DNA of 46,604 nt, taken from the IMG/VR virus record IMGVR_UViG_3300034092_001736, positions 1 through 46,604 of that record; one strand, 5' to 3'. The translations under genes and the position numbers were made by a program. Positions 1 through 8,213 of the stretch are shown here, one piece after another. The first letter of the stretch is position 1; every line of letters begins with the position of its first letter. The DNA comes from a virus. The notes below the pieces were generated by a model. That model made no database searches. It was not told the origin of the DNA and saw nothing but the letters and a program-made list of their open reading frames with translations.

Positions 1-867
1 GAGGTCGTCCGCAGGGTTGTCGTTTCCAAGAAACAGGATCCCGCCATCAAGGAGTTCTTCCGCAGGTGCGCGGAGCGGGGAGTCCCCGAACCCTTCATCA
101 AGACCCTCGACCTTGCGAAGACCCGTGCGGTTCGCTCCATCGGGAGCGGCAGCTACGCCAACCGTCTCGTCGCCTTACGCGAGTTGCAGGGCATCTCGGG
201 GCAATTCGATGAGATCGGTCGCCGCAACCTGACCCGCGACATCGTGGCGACCCGTGTGGGGCACGACCTTGCCAACCGCTACGTCCCGGCGAACGAGGAA
301 CCCCGACCCACGGTCGATGTCAAGATTGCCTTCCTTGAGAACCAGCAGTTGTCCCAAGGACAACCCGTCCCTGTAATCGGATCCGAGATGCATGGAACCC
401 ACCTCCAGTTGCACCTCCCTGCGCTCAACCAGTTGATCGAGGAGTTGAACACGGGTCAGGCGGATCCGATGCAGTCCCTCGGGGCTATCCAAGCTTTTTA
501 CCAGCACGTTACCGACACGCTCCAGTTCGCTGGGCAGGATCCCGCCCTACAGGGGGTGACCGGATCCGCCAAGCAAGTCCTCCAATACGCGGAGGAAGTC
601 ATCAACAACACGATGAAGTCGCTGGAGAAGATGCAGCGTGACGCCGCGCAGAACCCGGAGGCACAGGGTGCGGGGACCATGGAACAGGGTGCAGGGACCA
701 CCCCCGTTGACCTCAAGCTCCAGCAAGCCCAGATCCAGATGGAAATTGCCCGACAGAAGGCGGAACTGGACATGGAACTCAAGCAGCGCAAGTTTGAGCA
801 GGAGCAAGCGATGCGGGATGCGGAGGCTGCTCTGAAGTTCCGTGAACGTGCGGGTGCGGAATTTTGA
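1..867 (+). CDS. Portal protein, C-terminal part (5' end outside window)
   Basis: The reading frame is open from the first base to TGA at 865-867, so about 288 C-terminal residues are seen and the N-terminus lies upstream. The portal forms the dodecameric ring at one capsid vertex through which DNA is packaged and ejected. The call rests on position (directly before a small protein, an acidic scaffold and a capsid protein) and on the tail of the protein: an Ala/Gln-rich helical stretch, then a long charged coiled coil of the QQAQIQMEIARQKAELD type ending in a Glu/Arg-rich helix. Such a tail is typical of large podovirus portals. No clip or wing motif can be checked because the core is missing. 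A different head-tail connector protein is the main alternative. Confidence 0.72.
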   Translation, partial: EVVRRVVVSKKQDPAIKEFFRRCAERGVPEPFIKTLDLAKTRAVRSIGSGSYANRLVALRELQGISGQFDEIGRRNLTRDIVATRVGHDLANRYVPANEEPRPTVDVKIAFLENQQLSQGQPVPVIGSEMHGTHLQLHLPALNQLIEELNTGQADPMQSLGAIQAFYQHVTDTLQFAGQDPALQGVTGSAKQVLQYAEEVINNTMKSLEKMQRDAAQNPEAQGAGTMEQGAGTTPVDLKLQQAQIQMEIARQKAELDMELKQRKFEQEQAMRDAEAALKFRERAGAEF

Positions 868-873
868 TGATCT

Positions 874-1173
874 ATGAGCAAAGCAAAAGTCCCAGTTGAT
901 ATCGAGAAGTGGTTCGCAAATGTTGCAGCGGTTGAGGAACTCCAGAACATCTTGAAGTCGGATGTGTTCCAGCAAGCGGTTGCCACGCTGAAGGAAGCTT
1001 CCGGCCCATCCTTTGCGAGTCTCTCGCACAGCACGGAGCAGAACAATCTTCGCTACGCATGGTATGCCGGATACCGGGATGCCTTTGCCGATCTGGAGAA
1101 ACTCACCAAGTTCCGGGGCAAGACCCAGAATCTTTCCGAAGAGTGGGGTCACATCGACCTCGTCAACACCTGA
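874..1173 (+). CDS. Small phage protein between portal and scaffold (unknown)
   Basis: This 99-residue, mostly helical, soluble protein starts at ATG six bases after the portal stop. It has no signal peptide, membrane segment or cysteine. Near residues 60-70 is an aromatic cluster, RYAWYAGYRDAFADLE. I do not recognise the family. Its place in the portal-scaffold-capsid cassette suggests a head-assembly accessory role, but that is inference from context. There is no Shine-Dalgarno sequence ahead of the ATG, and the close spacing suggests translational coupling to the portal gene. Confidence 0.6.
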   Translation: MSKAKVPVDIEKWFANVAAVEELQNILKSDVFQQAVATLKEASGPSFASLSHSTEQNNLRYAWYAGYRDAFADLEKLTKFRGKTQNLSEEWGHIDLVNT

Positions 1174-1185
1174 TAGCCCAACAAC

Positions 1186-2415
1186 ATGACTGAAGCACCA
1201 ACACTGGAAGCACCCGCCGAAGCACCCGCCATTGAGAGCATCCCCGATGCCTCCCCCGTTGAGGACGGTTTCTCCTCTGCGGTGGACCGTGCGTTTGGCA
1301 ACCTTGAAACCGCACTGCAAACCCCTGCCAAGCAGGACAAGTCTGCAAAGACCACGACCCCCGAAACCGCCCAAGTCGAGCCGGGAAACGAGGAGACCGA
1401 CTTCGGGGATGACTCCCCGGAAGCTGTCAGCGAGGATATCCCACCGGAGGAGCAACTCGACACCGACCTTGATGACTGGACCCCGAAAGCTGCAAAGCGG
1501 TTCAAGCAACTGAAGGAGGAGCGCAAGCAATACCGCTCCGAGATCGAGGAGCTTCGCCAGAAGACCAAGGAGTATGAGGCGCAGTTGCAGGAACTCAGCG
1601 GCATGGAGACCGTTGATGAACTGAAGGGCAAGCTTGCCGAATACGAGCAGGAGCGGATGTTCTACAACCTCCAGAGCACCGATGCCTACAAGCAGGTCGT
1701 TGACAACCCCCTGCGCGAGACCATTGCCCGTATCGAGGCACTGGGGCAGCAGTATGGGTTGGATGTCGATGGGATCATCGAGATCGCTTCGGAGGAGAAC
1801 CCCAAGGAGGATCAACCCCGCTTCAACCCGGATGGCACGACCTACATCCCCAAGGATGTCCGTCTGGAGGAACTGGTGTCCTCGGCCCCCTTGCGTGTAC
1901 AGGCGGAGTTGCTCAACTACATCCAGCGGGTGGACCAGATCTTCGACCGACAGACCGAACTCTACCAGAACGTCGAGGAGGCGTTGCAGGAGGCGCGATA
2001 CCTTGAGGAGGAGAAGTTCAAGCACGAAGCCGCAAAAGCTGCCGAGCAGCGCAAGCTTGTCACCCAGAACGTGGTGGGTCGCCTTGAGGAGAAGCTCCCG
2101 TTCCTCAAGGGGATGGAGGGTCTCGACCTCGATGTCATCCAGAAGAAGGTCAGCAGCATGAACCCTTATTCGATGCACCTCGTTGACCAGCAATACAATG
2201 CGGTCGTCGCGCAGGTTTTCCCCACCCTGATCAAGGATTACTTGTCCCTGCAAAAGGAGATCGACCTCCTGACCGACCGTCTCAGCGAATACGAGGACGC
2301 GGAACCGGGGTCCAAGAACGGGTCGAACGGTCGCTCCGCGCCCTTCAAGGGATCCTCCGGGGTCAACGAGGGGAACTTCATCGACCGTGTCAACGCAGCC
2401 CTTGGCACTCTTTGA
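1186..2415 (+). CDS. Capsid scaffolding protein
   Basis: The 409-residue, strongly acidic protein begins with a low-complexity Ala/Pro/Glu stretch (residues 1-90). It continues as a long predicted coiled coil (about 100-150, LKEERKQYRSEIEELRQK and following) and a helical C-terminal half rich in Glu, Gln and Lys. Internal scaffolds guide capsid shell assembly and leave, or are digested, before DNA fills the head. Evidence is composition, length and location directly upstream of the major capsid gene. No catalytic triad of a head protease is seen. The start follows the previous stop by 12 bases and has no Shine-Dalgarno sequence. The gene is followed by a long regulatory gap, so capsid expression can be raised separately. 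Confidence 0.72.
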   Translation: MTEAPTLEAPAEAPAIESIPDASPVEDGFSSAVDRAFGNLETALQTPAKQDKSAKTTTPETAQVEPGNEETDFGDDSPEAVSEDIPPEEQLDTDLDDWTPKAAKRFKQLKEERKQYRSEIEELRQKTKEYEAQLQELSGMETVDELKGKLAEYEQERMFYNLQSTDAYKQVVDNPLRETIARIEALGQQYGLDVDGIIEIASEENPKEDQPRFNPDGTTYIPKDVRLEELVSSAPLRVQAELLNYIQRVDQIFDRQTELYQNVEEALQEARYLEEEKFKHEAAKAAEQRKLVTQNVVGRLEEKLPFLKGMEGLDLDVIQKKVSSMNPYSMHLVDQQYNAVVAQVFPTLIKDYLSLQKEIDLLTDRLSEYEDAEPGSKNGSNGRSAPFKGSSGVNEGNFIDRVNAALGTL

Positions 2416-2556
2416 GTTACAGAGATTTGGCGTTGGGGGTTTTGTTGGAAAAACAACCCATTATTTCCTACAAAAAGAACGCTAAACTGAACAATGCACA
2501 GTAAACTGCTCTAGTTTATCGTGCAAAAATCGGTTTATTGTTACCCCGCGCCCCGT

Positions 2557-2577
2557 AGATCAAGCCTCGCTTGATCT
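2557..2577 (+). other. Perfect 9-bp hairpin, 3-nt loop
   Basis: AGATCAAGC (2557-2565) and GCTTGATCT (2569-2577) are exact inverted repeats around CTC. No T-run follows, so this is not a classical terminator by itself. It stands 20 bases before the clear terminator at 2598 and may be an RNA processing or protein-binding element. Confidence 0.5.
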
Positions 2578-2597
2578 GCAGATTCCGCGTTAAACTT

Positions 2598-2636
2598 GCC
2601 AGTATGTTGGACAACATCCGACATACTGGCATTTTT
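2598..2636 (+). terminator. Rho-independent terminator after scaffold gene
   Basis: GCCAGTATGT (2598-2607) and ACATACTGGC (2621-2630) form a perfect 10-bp stem with a 13-base loop, followed by ATTTTTAAT. It would end transcripts of the portal-scaffold unit on the + strand. Confidence 0.72.
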
Positions 2637-2666
2637 AATGGACTTCTATTTATCTCAAATACCCTA

Positions 2667-2695
2667 TTGACTCTTACCCGCAACTGTGATTTACT
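2667..2695 (+). promoter_or_regulatory. Candidate sigma-70-like promoter for capsid gene
   Basis: TTGACT at 2667-2672 is followed, after 17 bases, by TTTACT at 2690-2695 (4 of 6 to TATAAT). It lies after the terminator and before the capsid gene, and the same -35 hexamer occurs at the tail-fibre promoter at 8931. It would give a leader of roughly 190 bases carrying the 25-bp repeats. The -10 match is modest. Confidence 0.35.
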
Positions 2696-2719
2696 TATCC
2701 AAATTACAGTTCTTGTGCA

Positions 2720-2813
2720 GGTTGCTCTAGCCATCAAATAGTTCCAGCACGGGTCCGGTAGTCCACTCTCAGATCGTCCAACAGACTCGGTTGCTCTAGC
2801 CATCAAGTAGTTC
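2720..2813 (+). repeat. Pair of 25-bp direct repeats upstream of capsid gene
   Basis: The copies at 2720-2744 and 2789-2813 both begin GGTTGCTCTAGCCATCAA and end TAGTTC, differing at one base (A or G at position 19). Starts are 69 bases apart. A shorter TGCTCTAG copy occurs at 2507-2514. No protein frame explains the conservation, so a regulatory RNA or protein-binding element is likely. Confidence 0.7.
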
Positions 2814-2837
2814 TAGGAAAGTCGCGGACAAAGAAAC

Positions 2838-2860
2838 GGTTGATAAAACAACCCTTTTTT
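2838..2860 (+). other. Short hairpin with T-tract before capsid gene
   Basis: GGTTG (2838-2842) pairs with CAACC (2849-2853) around ATAAAA and is followed by C and six Ts. The stem is short, so it may be a weak terminator/attenuator or simply part of the capsid mRNA leader. It ends 30 bases before the start codon. Confidence 0.3.
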
Positions 2861-2890
2861 ACCCACAACCAACCTTAACTTCCATTCGAT

Positions 2891-4189
2891 ATGGCTACTT
2901 TTGACTTAGGATCAACTGGCTTGACTGCCATCAACACGATTCTTGCCGAAGAGGCAAACCGGATCAACCAAGACATCTACAACCGGACGATCCACACTTC
3001 CCCGTGGCTCGATCTGATGAAGCAATCGACCTTCCCGGACGGGATGGGCTACCAGCTTACCACGCTGATCTATGATCGGGCTATCCCGACCACCGACTCC
3101 GCTGGTAACACCGCTGGGGTCACTTGGTCCGCTCTCGGGACGCTCAATTCCGCCGCGAACAACTTCCTTACGCCTGACATCAACCAACCCCTCAAGGATG
3201 CCGCCGACGACATCCAAGGTGGTCGTGGCACTGGTGGCAGTGAAAAGCGCTCCTTCATCCGGTTCAGCAAGCAACTGAAGAACTACTCGATTGACCGTGC
3301 TGTTATCGAGTCGCCCCGGATCTCGCTGGAAGACCTCCGCTTTGCCGTCCACCGTCAGGAACAGCTTCGTGCCGTTATGGACTCCATGACCGAAGCGGTT
3401 CGCTATACGTGGGAAAACCGCTACCGTGACGAATTCGCCAAGGTGTGCGATAGCTACGTTGGTGCCGTTACTACGGGAACCGCTATCCAAAGCGGGTTTG
3501 AAGGTGACGCGATCACCGGGACGCTCGACCTCAGTGCGGGTACTCCCGCTGCGTTCACCGTTCCGACTGCGAACATCTCCAACGCGATCCTTGACAAGGT
3601 CTACTACAACATGATCCGCAAGGGTTGTGGCTCCGACGCTTACGGTCGTGAGAACGGTCGTCCTGTCTTCGGTCTGGTGTGTTCCTCGGAAGCGTCCTAC
3701 CAACTCTTCACGGAGTCCGGGTTCCGCGACGACGTTCGCTACAACAACAGCAAGGTCAGCGAACTCATCGCCCCCCTCGGCATCGAGAAGTCCTTCCGTG
3801 GTTTCTACCACCTGATTGACGACCTCGCTCCGCGTTTCACGCTTGCTGGTTCCACGCTTACCCGCGTCATGCCCTACACGGTGTCCAGCGGTATCACTAG
3901 CCAGAGTGCTGCCTATGAGACCGCTCCATACGAGGCTGCGTTCGTCATCCACCCCCATGTGTGTGAATCCCAGATCCCGAACCCCTTCTCCGGGGCTAGC
4001 GGTATCAGCTTCAATCCCGTCAACTACCGTGGCGACTTCAAGTGGACCAACATCCCGAACGAAGTCACGAACCCTGATGGGACCATCGGATTCTTCCGGG
4101 GCATCCTCGCCAGTGCGATCAAGCCGATCAAGACCGACTTCGGTTACGTGGTCATCTTCAAGCGCACTGAGAACACCCCCGGTGCCTGA
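2891..4189 (+). CDS. Major capsid protein
   Basis: This 432-residue protein lies directly downstream of scaffold and portal, is preceded by its own regulatory gap and followed by a strong terminator, as expected for the most abundant virion protein. It begins with a helical N-arm (LTAINTILAEEANRINQDIY), has a loop rich in Gly/Ser around residue 110 (DDIQGGRGTGGSEKRSF) and a mixed alpha/beta body, consistent in size with an HK97-fold shell protein without an N-terminal protease-cleaved delta domain. The fold cannot be proven from sequence by eye. There is no Shine-Dalgarno sequence; the ATG follows CTTCCATTCGAT. Confidence 0.75.
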   Translation: MATFDLGSTGLTAINTILAEEANRINQDIYNRTIHTSPWLDLMKQSTFPDGMGYQLTTLIYDRAIPTTDSAGNTAGVTWSALGTLNSAANNFLTPDINQPLKDAADDIQGGRGTGGSEKRSFIRFSKQLKNYSIDRAVIESPRISLEDLRFAVHRQEQLRAVMDSMTEAVRYTWENRYRDEFAKVCDSYVGAVTTGTAIQSGFEGDAITGTLDLSAGTPAAFTVPTANISNAILDKVYYNMIRKGCGSDAYGRENGRPVFGLVCSSEASYQLFTESGFRDDVRYNNSKVSELIAPLGIEKSFRGFYHLIDDLAPRFTLAGSTLTRVMPYTVSSGITSQSAAYETAPYEAAFVIHPHVCESQIPNPFSGASGISFNPVNYRGDFKWTNIPNEVTNPDGTIGFFRGILASAIKPIKTDFGYVVIFKRTENTPGA

Positions 4190-4200
4190 TCTCACTAAAG

Positions 4201-4240
4201 CCCACCCCGGAGGTTCCGTCATGGCTCCGGGGTGGGTTTT
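4201..4240 (+). terminator. Strong rho-independent terminator after capsid gene
   Basis: CCCACCCCGGAG (4201-4212) and CTCCGGGGTGGG (4225-4236) make a perfect 12-bp GC-rich stem with a 12-base loop, followed by TTTT. AAAG before the stem extends pairing with the T-run. It begins 12 bases after the capsid stop codon. Confidence 0.85.
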
Positions 4241-4265
4241 CCTGTAACCTTCACACACCCACATC

Positions 4266-4460
4266 ATGCCCACTCTTGACGACGCCCCTATCGTGGAAGT
4301 CCTGCTTGGGACCACCGACCTTACTGCTGGAGACAGCAATAGTGCGACGGTCCTTGCCCGTGGCGACCTTGTCCAAGTCTTCGACGTTTCCGAACAGAAA
4401 CCGAAGACGATCACGGTCCAGAAACTCGGGGAAGCTCTTGGACTTACCTTCACCTCCTGA
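4266..4460 (+). CDS. Small protein after capsid gene (unknown; possible decoration protein)
   Basis: This 64-residue protein has alternating hydrophobic residues suggesting beta-strands (IVEVLLGTTDLTAG, GDLVQVFDV, KTITVQKLGEALG). It has no cysteine, membrane segment or charge cluster. It sits between the capsid terminator and a second hairpin, so it may be expressed at its own level. Its location suggests a head decoration or head-completion protein, but I do not recognise the family. The ATG follows CACACCCACATC, with no ribosome-binding sequence. Confidence 0.6.
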   Translation: MPTLDDAPIVEVLLGTTDLTAGDSNSATVLARGDLVQVFDVSEQKPKTITVQKLGEALGLTFTS

Positions 4461-4489
4461 TCCCCCGGTCAGTAGCATGTAAAGACCCC

Positions 4490-4526
4490 GGTGCCCCCAT
4501 ACCCTGCTACTGGTATGTGGGGCACC
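4490..4526 (+). other. Long bulged hairpin downstream of the 64-residue gene
   Basis: GGTGCCCC-CATACC (4490-4503) pairs with GGTATGTGGGGCACC (4512-4526), giving about 14 base pairs with one bulged base and an 8-base loop. The stem is very stable, but no T-run follows, so it may be a processing site, mRNA stabiliser or factor-dependent terminator rather than an intrinsic one. Confidence 0.55.
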
Positions 4527-4548
4527 GCTCCATCCAACTCTTACCACC

Positions 4549-5649
4549 ATGGCGGAGAAGCAAAAGGTCGATTATATCGGGGGGAAAGACCCCTTCTATG
4601 TTGCCAACAGGCTCCGTGGCTTGTCTGAGGAAGAGCTTGATGATTTCTATTCGGATGCAACAAGTGGTAGTGGGGCTAAAATTGGACCGCAAACCACTGC
4701 TTTAGGAATCCCTGTCGGTGAAAAACTGTCTCTTAGGAAACCTGCCAGAGCACAGTATGCCTTAGGTCTGAGGTCTCGTAGAGACGACTATGTAGCAGAT
4801 ACTGCCGCCTTTGAAGATGCTTCGCAGCAGTTGCAGGATCTGGTCGAAAGAGAACAGCAACGTAGATCAACCGCAGCTACTAGAGACAAACCATACGACT
4901 ATTATACTTATCCGACCAAGGCAACTGAAGCAGCAAGACTAGCAAATCAGGAAGAAGAGATGGAGTACGAAAAGAACCGCAGCATATTCACTCCATTTGT
5001 GAATCTGTTTACGGGCGAGGGGGATCGTATTAAAAAGGACTACTACGCAAATCGGGAGCGTGAGATGCAGTTGGGGGAACTCGCAAACCAACTTTACGAC
5101 ATCGATATTGCTGGGGAACCCCTTCCAAAAGAGCTTTTGAATCAGTTCAGAAACCTCGGTGGGGAGGAGTATGTCCCCCTTAGTGAGCGCACAGCTTACC
5201 AGCGTATGCTTACTGACAAAGAAGCTCCTGACGAGGAAGAAACGCCTCTGGGAGCACCCGCCGCACCTGCTGATGAGGAGAAACCCGTTACACCTGCTGC
5301 CACCGAACCAGAGGCACCTTATGAGCCTACTGTTTATTACACTCCCAGAGATGTAGCAATGTCTCAGGAACCGGAGTCTTTTGTGGAAGCAGTCGATGAA
5401 AGGGTGGCTAGTGCTTCAGACGAAAAGCCGAAAGCACCAGCTAGTGCCGAACCTGCCAACGAAGAAGCGTTGGCTCAGTGGAGGGAGACTCTTAAAAAGG
5501 ACTTCGTGAAAATCATGGGGTCGGAGTATGACCCCAACTCCAGCATGGACTTCGACAAAATGAAGCTCCTTGCCGACACCAAACGGGAGAACCCCACGTT
5601 GTCCACGAACGCACTTGCACTGAAACTTTACCGATCTGGAAGACTATGA
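4549..5649 (+). CDS. Acidic structural-region protein (unknown)
   Basis: The 366-residue protein has an N-terminal helical part with DYIGGKDPFYVANRLRGLSEEELDDFY. A Tyr/Lys-rich middle includes RDKPYDYYTYPTKATEAARL. Residues about 225-310 form a low-complexity acidic Pro/Ala/Glu linker, and the conserved-looking C-terminal domain ends ALALKLYRSGRL. No catalytic motif or membrane segment is visible and I do not recognise it. Its place after the capsid genes and a domain-linker-domain layout suit a minor head or internal virion protein. Its 3' end overlaps the next gene by ATGA, so the two are probably translated as a pair. Confidence 0.6.
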   Translation: MAEKQKVDYIGGKDPFYVANRLRGLSEEELDDFYSDATSGSGAKIGPQTTALGIPVGEKLSLRKPARAQYALGLRSRRDDYVADTAAFEDASQQLQDLVEREQQRRSTAATRDKPYDYYTYPTKATEAARLANQEEEMEYEKNRSIFTPFVNLFTGEGDRIKKDYYANREREMQLGELANQLYDIDIAGEPLPKELLNQFRNLGGEEYVPLSERTAYQRMLTDKEAPDEEETPLGAPAAPADEEKPVTPAATEPEAPYEPTVYYTPRDVAMSQEPESFVEAVDERVASASDEKPKAPASAEPANEEALAQWRETLKKDFVKIMGSEYDPNSSMDFDKMKLLADTKRENPTLSTNALALKLYRSGRL

Positions 5650-6008
5650 ACGAATGTTGTGGACCAATGCCTGACATGAAGGATCTGGAGATGGCGAAAC
5701 AGCAACTCCAGAACCTCCACGCGAATGTCATGGACCTCCTTGAACATATGGAGGAATGTCCCGCATGTCCGCTCCTGAGCCAAGCTTGGGTCCAATCCAA
5801 GCTCACCCTGTCCAACGCATACGTCGATTCCGTCCGGGACTACGTGGTCAATAGCCACGCTGACGGTCCCGGATCCCTCAAGTCCATGAAGAAGGACGGG
5901 GTCTACGGGGAAGAAGACGAGGAAGAGGAGGATGAAGACGAAGACGAGGAATCCATGAGTCCCGGTGGATTCCTTGTTGCCATTGAGCGGGGAATGAAGA
6001 AGTATTAA
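5646..6008 (+). CDS. Small acidic protein with Cys pairs (unknown)
   Basis: The ATG at 5646 overlaps the previous stop as ATGA. The 120-residue product starts MNECCGPMPDMKDLE and has a second cysteine pair in EECPACPLL (about residues 37-45). Between about residues 88 and 103 runs an almost pure Asp/Glu stretch, followed by a short C-terminal helix. The Cys pairs could bind a metal, but their spacing does not match a named zinc finger I can recall. Because of the upstream coupling it probably works with the 366-residue protein. The function is unknown. Confidence 0.6.
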   Translation: MNECCGPMPDMKDLEMAKQQLQNLHANVMDLLEHMEECPACPLLSQAWVQSKLTLSNAYVDSVRDYVVNSHADGPGSLKSMKKDGVYGEEDEEEEDEDEDEESMSPGGFLVAIERGMKKY

Positions 6009-6010
6009 CC

Positions 6011-6295
6011 ATGACAAGCGTTGCTGAGAAACAATCTTTCGGTCAGGGTGGTGCGTTGTTCGCGCACACCCTTGATACTCTTTATTCGGGGCAGTTTTGT
6101 GCGCTTCAAGTCATCACGGACGCGAAGTTCAAGACTTTCGATTGGCCGGAACTCAGTGGTGACGGAGATCCGATCCACAACGCGACCAACGGGAGTGCCC
6201 ACGAATTCAAGGCCGGGACCGTTATCTACGGTCAGATCAAGTCGTTCACCCTCCACCACGGAGCGGTTCTGGCTTACTACTCTATCCGCAACTGA
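6011..6295 (+). CDS. Small beta-rich structural protein (unknown)
   Basis: This 94-residue protein has several short hydrophobic beta-type segments (FCALQVITDAKF, AGTVIYGQIKSFTLHHGAVLAYY) and a Gly-rich N-terminus. Small proteins ending in a GTVIYG-xxxx-FTLxxGAVxAYY type pattern are, to my recollection, frequent in head regions of environmental phages, where a capsid-surface or head-completion role is plausible. That is memory of a pattern, not a verified match. It starts two bases after the previous stop with TTAACC before ATG. Confidence 0.6.
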   Translation: MTSVAEKQSFGQGGALFAHTLDTLYSGQFCALQVITDAKFKTFDWPELSGDGDPIHNATNGSAHEFKAGTVIYGQIKSFTLHHGAVLAYYSIRN

Positions 6296-6303
6296 GTCCG
6301 TCG

Positions 6304-6603
6304 ATGAGTTGGTCACAAGCAATTGATCAAGTCAAACCAGAGTTGCTGCGGTGGGCAGTCAACTACTTCGGCCTTGCCATTGTCCTTGCCGTTGTATCTT
6401 GGATGCTTTGGGGGGAATACAAGCAGCAGGTTGATGCTCGTTTCAATAATATCGAGCGGGAGCTTGCCTCATACCAAGACAGAGTCAGGTTTCTTGAAGA
6501 GGATGCCAAGCACCGCAGGGATATCGAGATCGAGGAGCAGAAACAAAGAGCAAGTCTGTTCTCCTCCATCGAGAGGCACCTTGAAGCGCTTCTTCGCAAG
6601 TGA
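6304..6603 (+). CDS. Single-pass membrane protein with coiled coil (spanin- or holin-like?)
   Basis: This 99-residue protein has one clear transmembrane helix at about residues 21-40 (NYFGLAIVLAVVSWMLWG), preceded by a short N-terminal helix. A charged coiled coil of about 55 residues follows (FNNIERELASYQDRVRFLEED and beyond). The topology resembles inner-membrane spanins of the Rz type or small tail-associated membrane proteins. It is far from the endolysin gene at 17117, so a lysis role is only a possibility. No lipobox-containing partner gene is nested in it that I can see. Confidence 0.6.
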   Translation: MSWSQAIDQVKPELLRWAVNYFGLAIVLAVVSWMLWGEYKQQVDARFNNIERELASYQDRVRFLEEDAKHRRDIEIEEQKQRASLFSSIERHLEALLRK

Positions 6604-6650
6604 CTTCTGTTAACGGTTGAAACAACAGGTGTTTTGCGCTAGGTATCTGA

Positions 6651-8213
6651 ATGCCGCGCATTCTAGCCTACACCGTTTCAGATCGCTCTTTCTTTGCCGG
6701 AACCTTGGCTGCGGTCAACTCGTTCCAGTATTACAACAAAGGACTCGGGGCGGATATTGTCGTTGTCAGCAGTGGTCAGTATAACGAGTGCCTGTCCGAG
6801 CCGCAGATCGAGATGCTTCGTGAGGCAGGAGCGACCGTGAAACTCCATACGGACTTTGCTGCGGAAGATCGGGTTCTTGGTGCGTGGCAGTTGAAGGCGT
6901 ATGGCCCATCCGACCTTTCGGAGAACTACGATCTGATCATCGGGTTCGATTCCGATCTGGTGTTCTGCTCAAGCATTACTGACATTGTCGCTGGGTGTTT
7001 ATCCACTGGGTTGATCATGGGTGGTCGTGATGGGGGTGGGATCGCCTATGACGAATCTTACTCTGCTTATGGAATCGAACCAAGCTCCCGGAGAACCCCA
7101 TACATGTCCACATCGTGTTACTTCCTTCCTGTTACGGAAGTTACTCGGAAGATTCTTCGGCTATGGGCGGATCGGACTAATTTTGCTGTATATGGACCAC
7201 AAGAGAAGAAGGTGTATGCGGGGCATGGAGACCAAGGAGTCTTGAACGCTTGCATCTACGCTGAGACGAAACACGCCAACGTGAAGCTGCTCGACAACGA
7301 CACATGGAGCCAGCACTGGGTCTTTGAGGACCATGTGCTGGAATGGAACGGCACTGAACTCTGGAACTACTCAGCGAAGAAACAGATGCGGACCATTCAC
7401 TGCGTTGCGACCGACAAATTCTGGACCAAAGGTTGCTCCGACAAGAGGGAAACGACCGGGGGCAGTCAACGGTGGGCTTATGCCCACTTCTTGAACATGC
7501 TGTTCTTGGCTGGACCTCCGTGGACCAAGGATCCTGCGTGGATGATCCCCAACAACCAACACCACTTGTTTGCTGACTTCATCCACTACCACCAGTTGAT
7601 CCGGGTAATGGAACCTCAGTTCCGAGAGATTTATGAAGATAAGATCGGGTGGCAGTGGTTGGCAAGGTTGTGTATCTCCGTTGACCAGCACCGGATGATG
7701 ACCCTTTGCGGGACGGGGTCGATGGATCGCTACATCGAATTGGTGCGGAGGTTGCCGGATAAGTCCCTCATCGTTGAAGCAGGGAGCTACATTGGTGGAT
7801 CCATTGTGACTCTTGCCGCCGCATTGCTGCCCCGCAGACACACGATCTGGACCGTGGAGTCTTTCACCGGGAATCTCGACAATACTGTGGACGGTTGGCC
7901 TTTGCCCACGTTGAAGAAGTATGTGCAGAACACCAAGGTCAACCTCCCATTCCTCAACCTCAACATTGCCCAGCTTCCCGGTCAGTATGCCGCCGACATG
8001 TTTGAAGACGAGTCCATCGACTTCATGTTCATCGACGGGGACCACAGCACCGAAGCAGTCCTGAGGGACATCGAGATCTGGTTGCCCAAGGTGAAGAAGG
8101 GTGGGATCCTTGCCGGGGATGACATCGACTGGGCTACGGTCAAGGGTGCGGTTGAACAAAAGTTTGGGACCAACTACGAGTCGGTCCAAGAAGTCTGGAG
8201 CGTTGTAAAATGA
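6651..8213 (+). CDS. Glycosyltransferase (GT-A type) fused to SAM-dependent methyltransferase
   Basis: The 520-residue protein has two enzyme domains. The N-terminal part (1-about 300) looks like a GT-A fold glycosyltransferase near the GT8 type. It starts with a beta-strand and nucleotide site, and YDLIIGFDSDLVF holds the metal-binding DxD (D100-S-D102). A His/Trp-rich acceptor region follows (GHGDQGVLNA, SQHWVFEDH). The C-terminal part (about 355-520) is a class I methyltransferase of the Methyltransf_24 type. Motif I is IVEAGSYIGGS (374-384), and MFIDGDHSTE (459-468) and KKGGILAGDDID carry the acidic metal and SAM residues. It probably adds a sugar and then methylates that glycan. It overlaps the sulfotransferase gene by ATGA. 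The donor and acceptor cannot be read from sequence. Confidence 0.8.
   Translation: MPRILAYTVSDRSFFAGTLAAVNSFQYYNKGLGADIVVVSSGQYNECLSEPQIEMLREAGATVKLHTDFAAEDRVLGAWQLKAYGPSDLSENYDLIIGFDSDLVFCSSITDIVAGCLSTGLIMGGRDGGGIAYDESYSAYGIEPSSRRTPYMSTSCYFLPVTEVTRKILRLWADRTNFAVYGPQEKKVYAGHGDQGVLNACIYAETKHANVKLLDNDTWSQHWVFEDHVLEWNGTELWNYSAKKQMRTIHCVATDKFWTKGCSDKRETTGGSQRWAYAHFLNMLFLAGPPWTKDPAWMIPNNQHHLFADFIHYHQLIRVMEPQFREIYEDKIGWQWLARLCISVDQHRMMTLCGTGSMDRYIELVRRLPDKSLIVEAGSYIGGSIVTLAAALLPRRHTIWTVESFTGNLDNTVDGWPLPTLKKYVQNTKVNLPFLNLNIAQLPGQYAADMFEDESIDFMFIDGDHSTEAVLRDIEIWLPKVKKGGILAGDDIDWATVKGAVEQKFGTNYESVQEVWSVVK

Larger units (their letters stand above)
2416..2890 (+). other. 475-bp non-coding gap between scaffold and capsid genes
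   Basis: No convincing gene lies here on either strand. The gap is more AT-rich than its surroundings and dense in signals: a 9-bp perfect hairpin at 2557-2577, a strong hairpin-plus-T terminator at 2598-2636, a TTGACT/TTTACT promoter-like pair at 2667-2695, a 25-bp direct repeat (2720-2744 and 2789-2813), and a short GGTTG/CAACC hairpin followed by six Ts (2838-2860) just before the capsid gene. A sensible reading is termination of upstream transcripts and a fresh strong start for capsid mRNA. Confidence 0.6.

Noticed and set aside
547-2253. Long antisense open frame opposite portal end and scaffold (568 codons)
   Set aside because: Leu/Val/Gly/Asp-rich product without domains, lying fully opposite well-supported genes; typical shadow in GC-rich coding DNA.
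2416-2890. tRNA-like fold in the capsid leader
   Set aside because: No T-loop GGTTCRANTCC or acceptor stem could be found; none seen elsewhere in the window either.
2912-4453. Long antisense open frame opposite capsid gene (513 codons)
   Set aside because: It crosses the strong capsid terminator and the next gene, and its product has no recognisable pattern.
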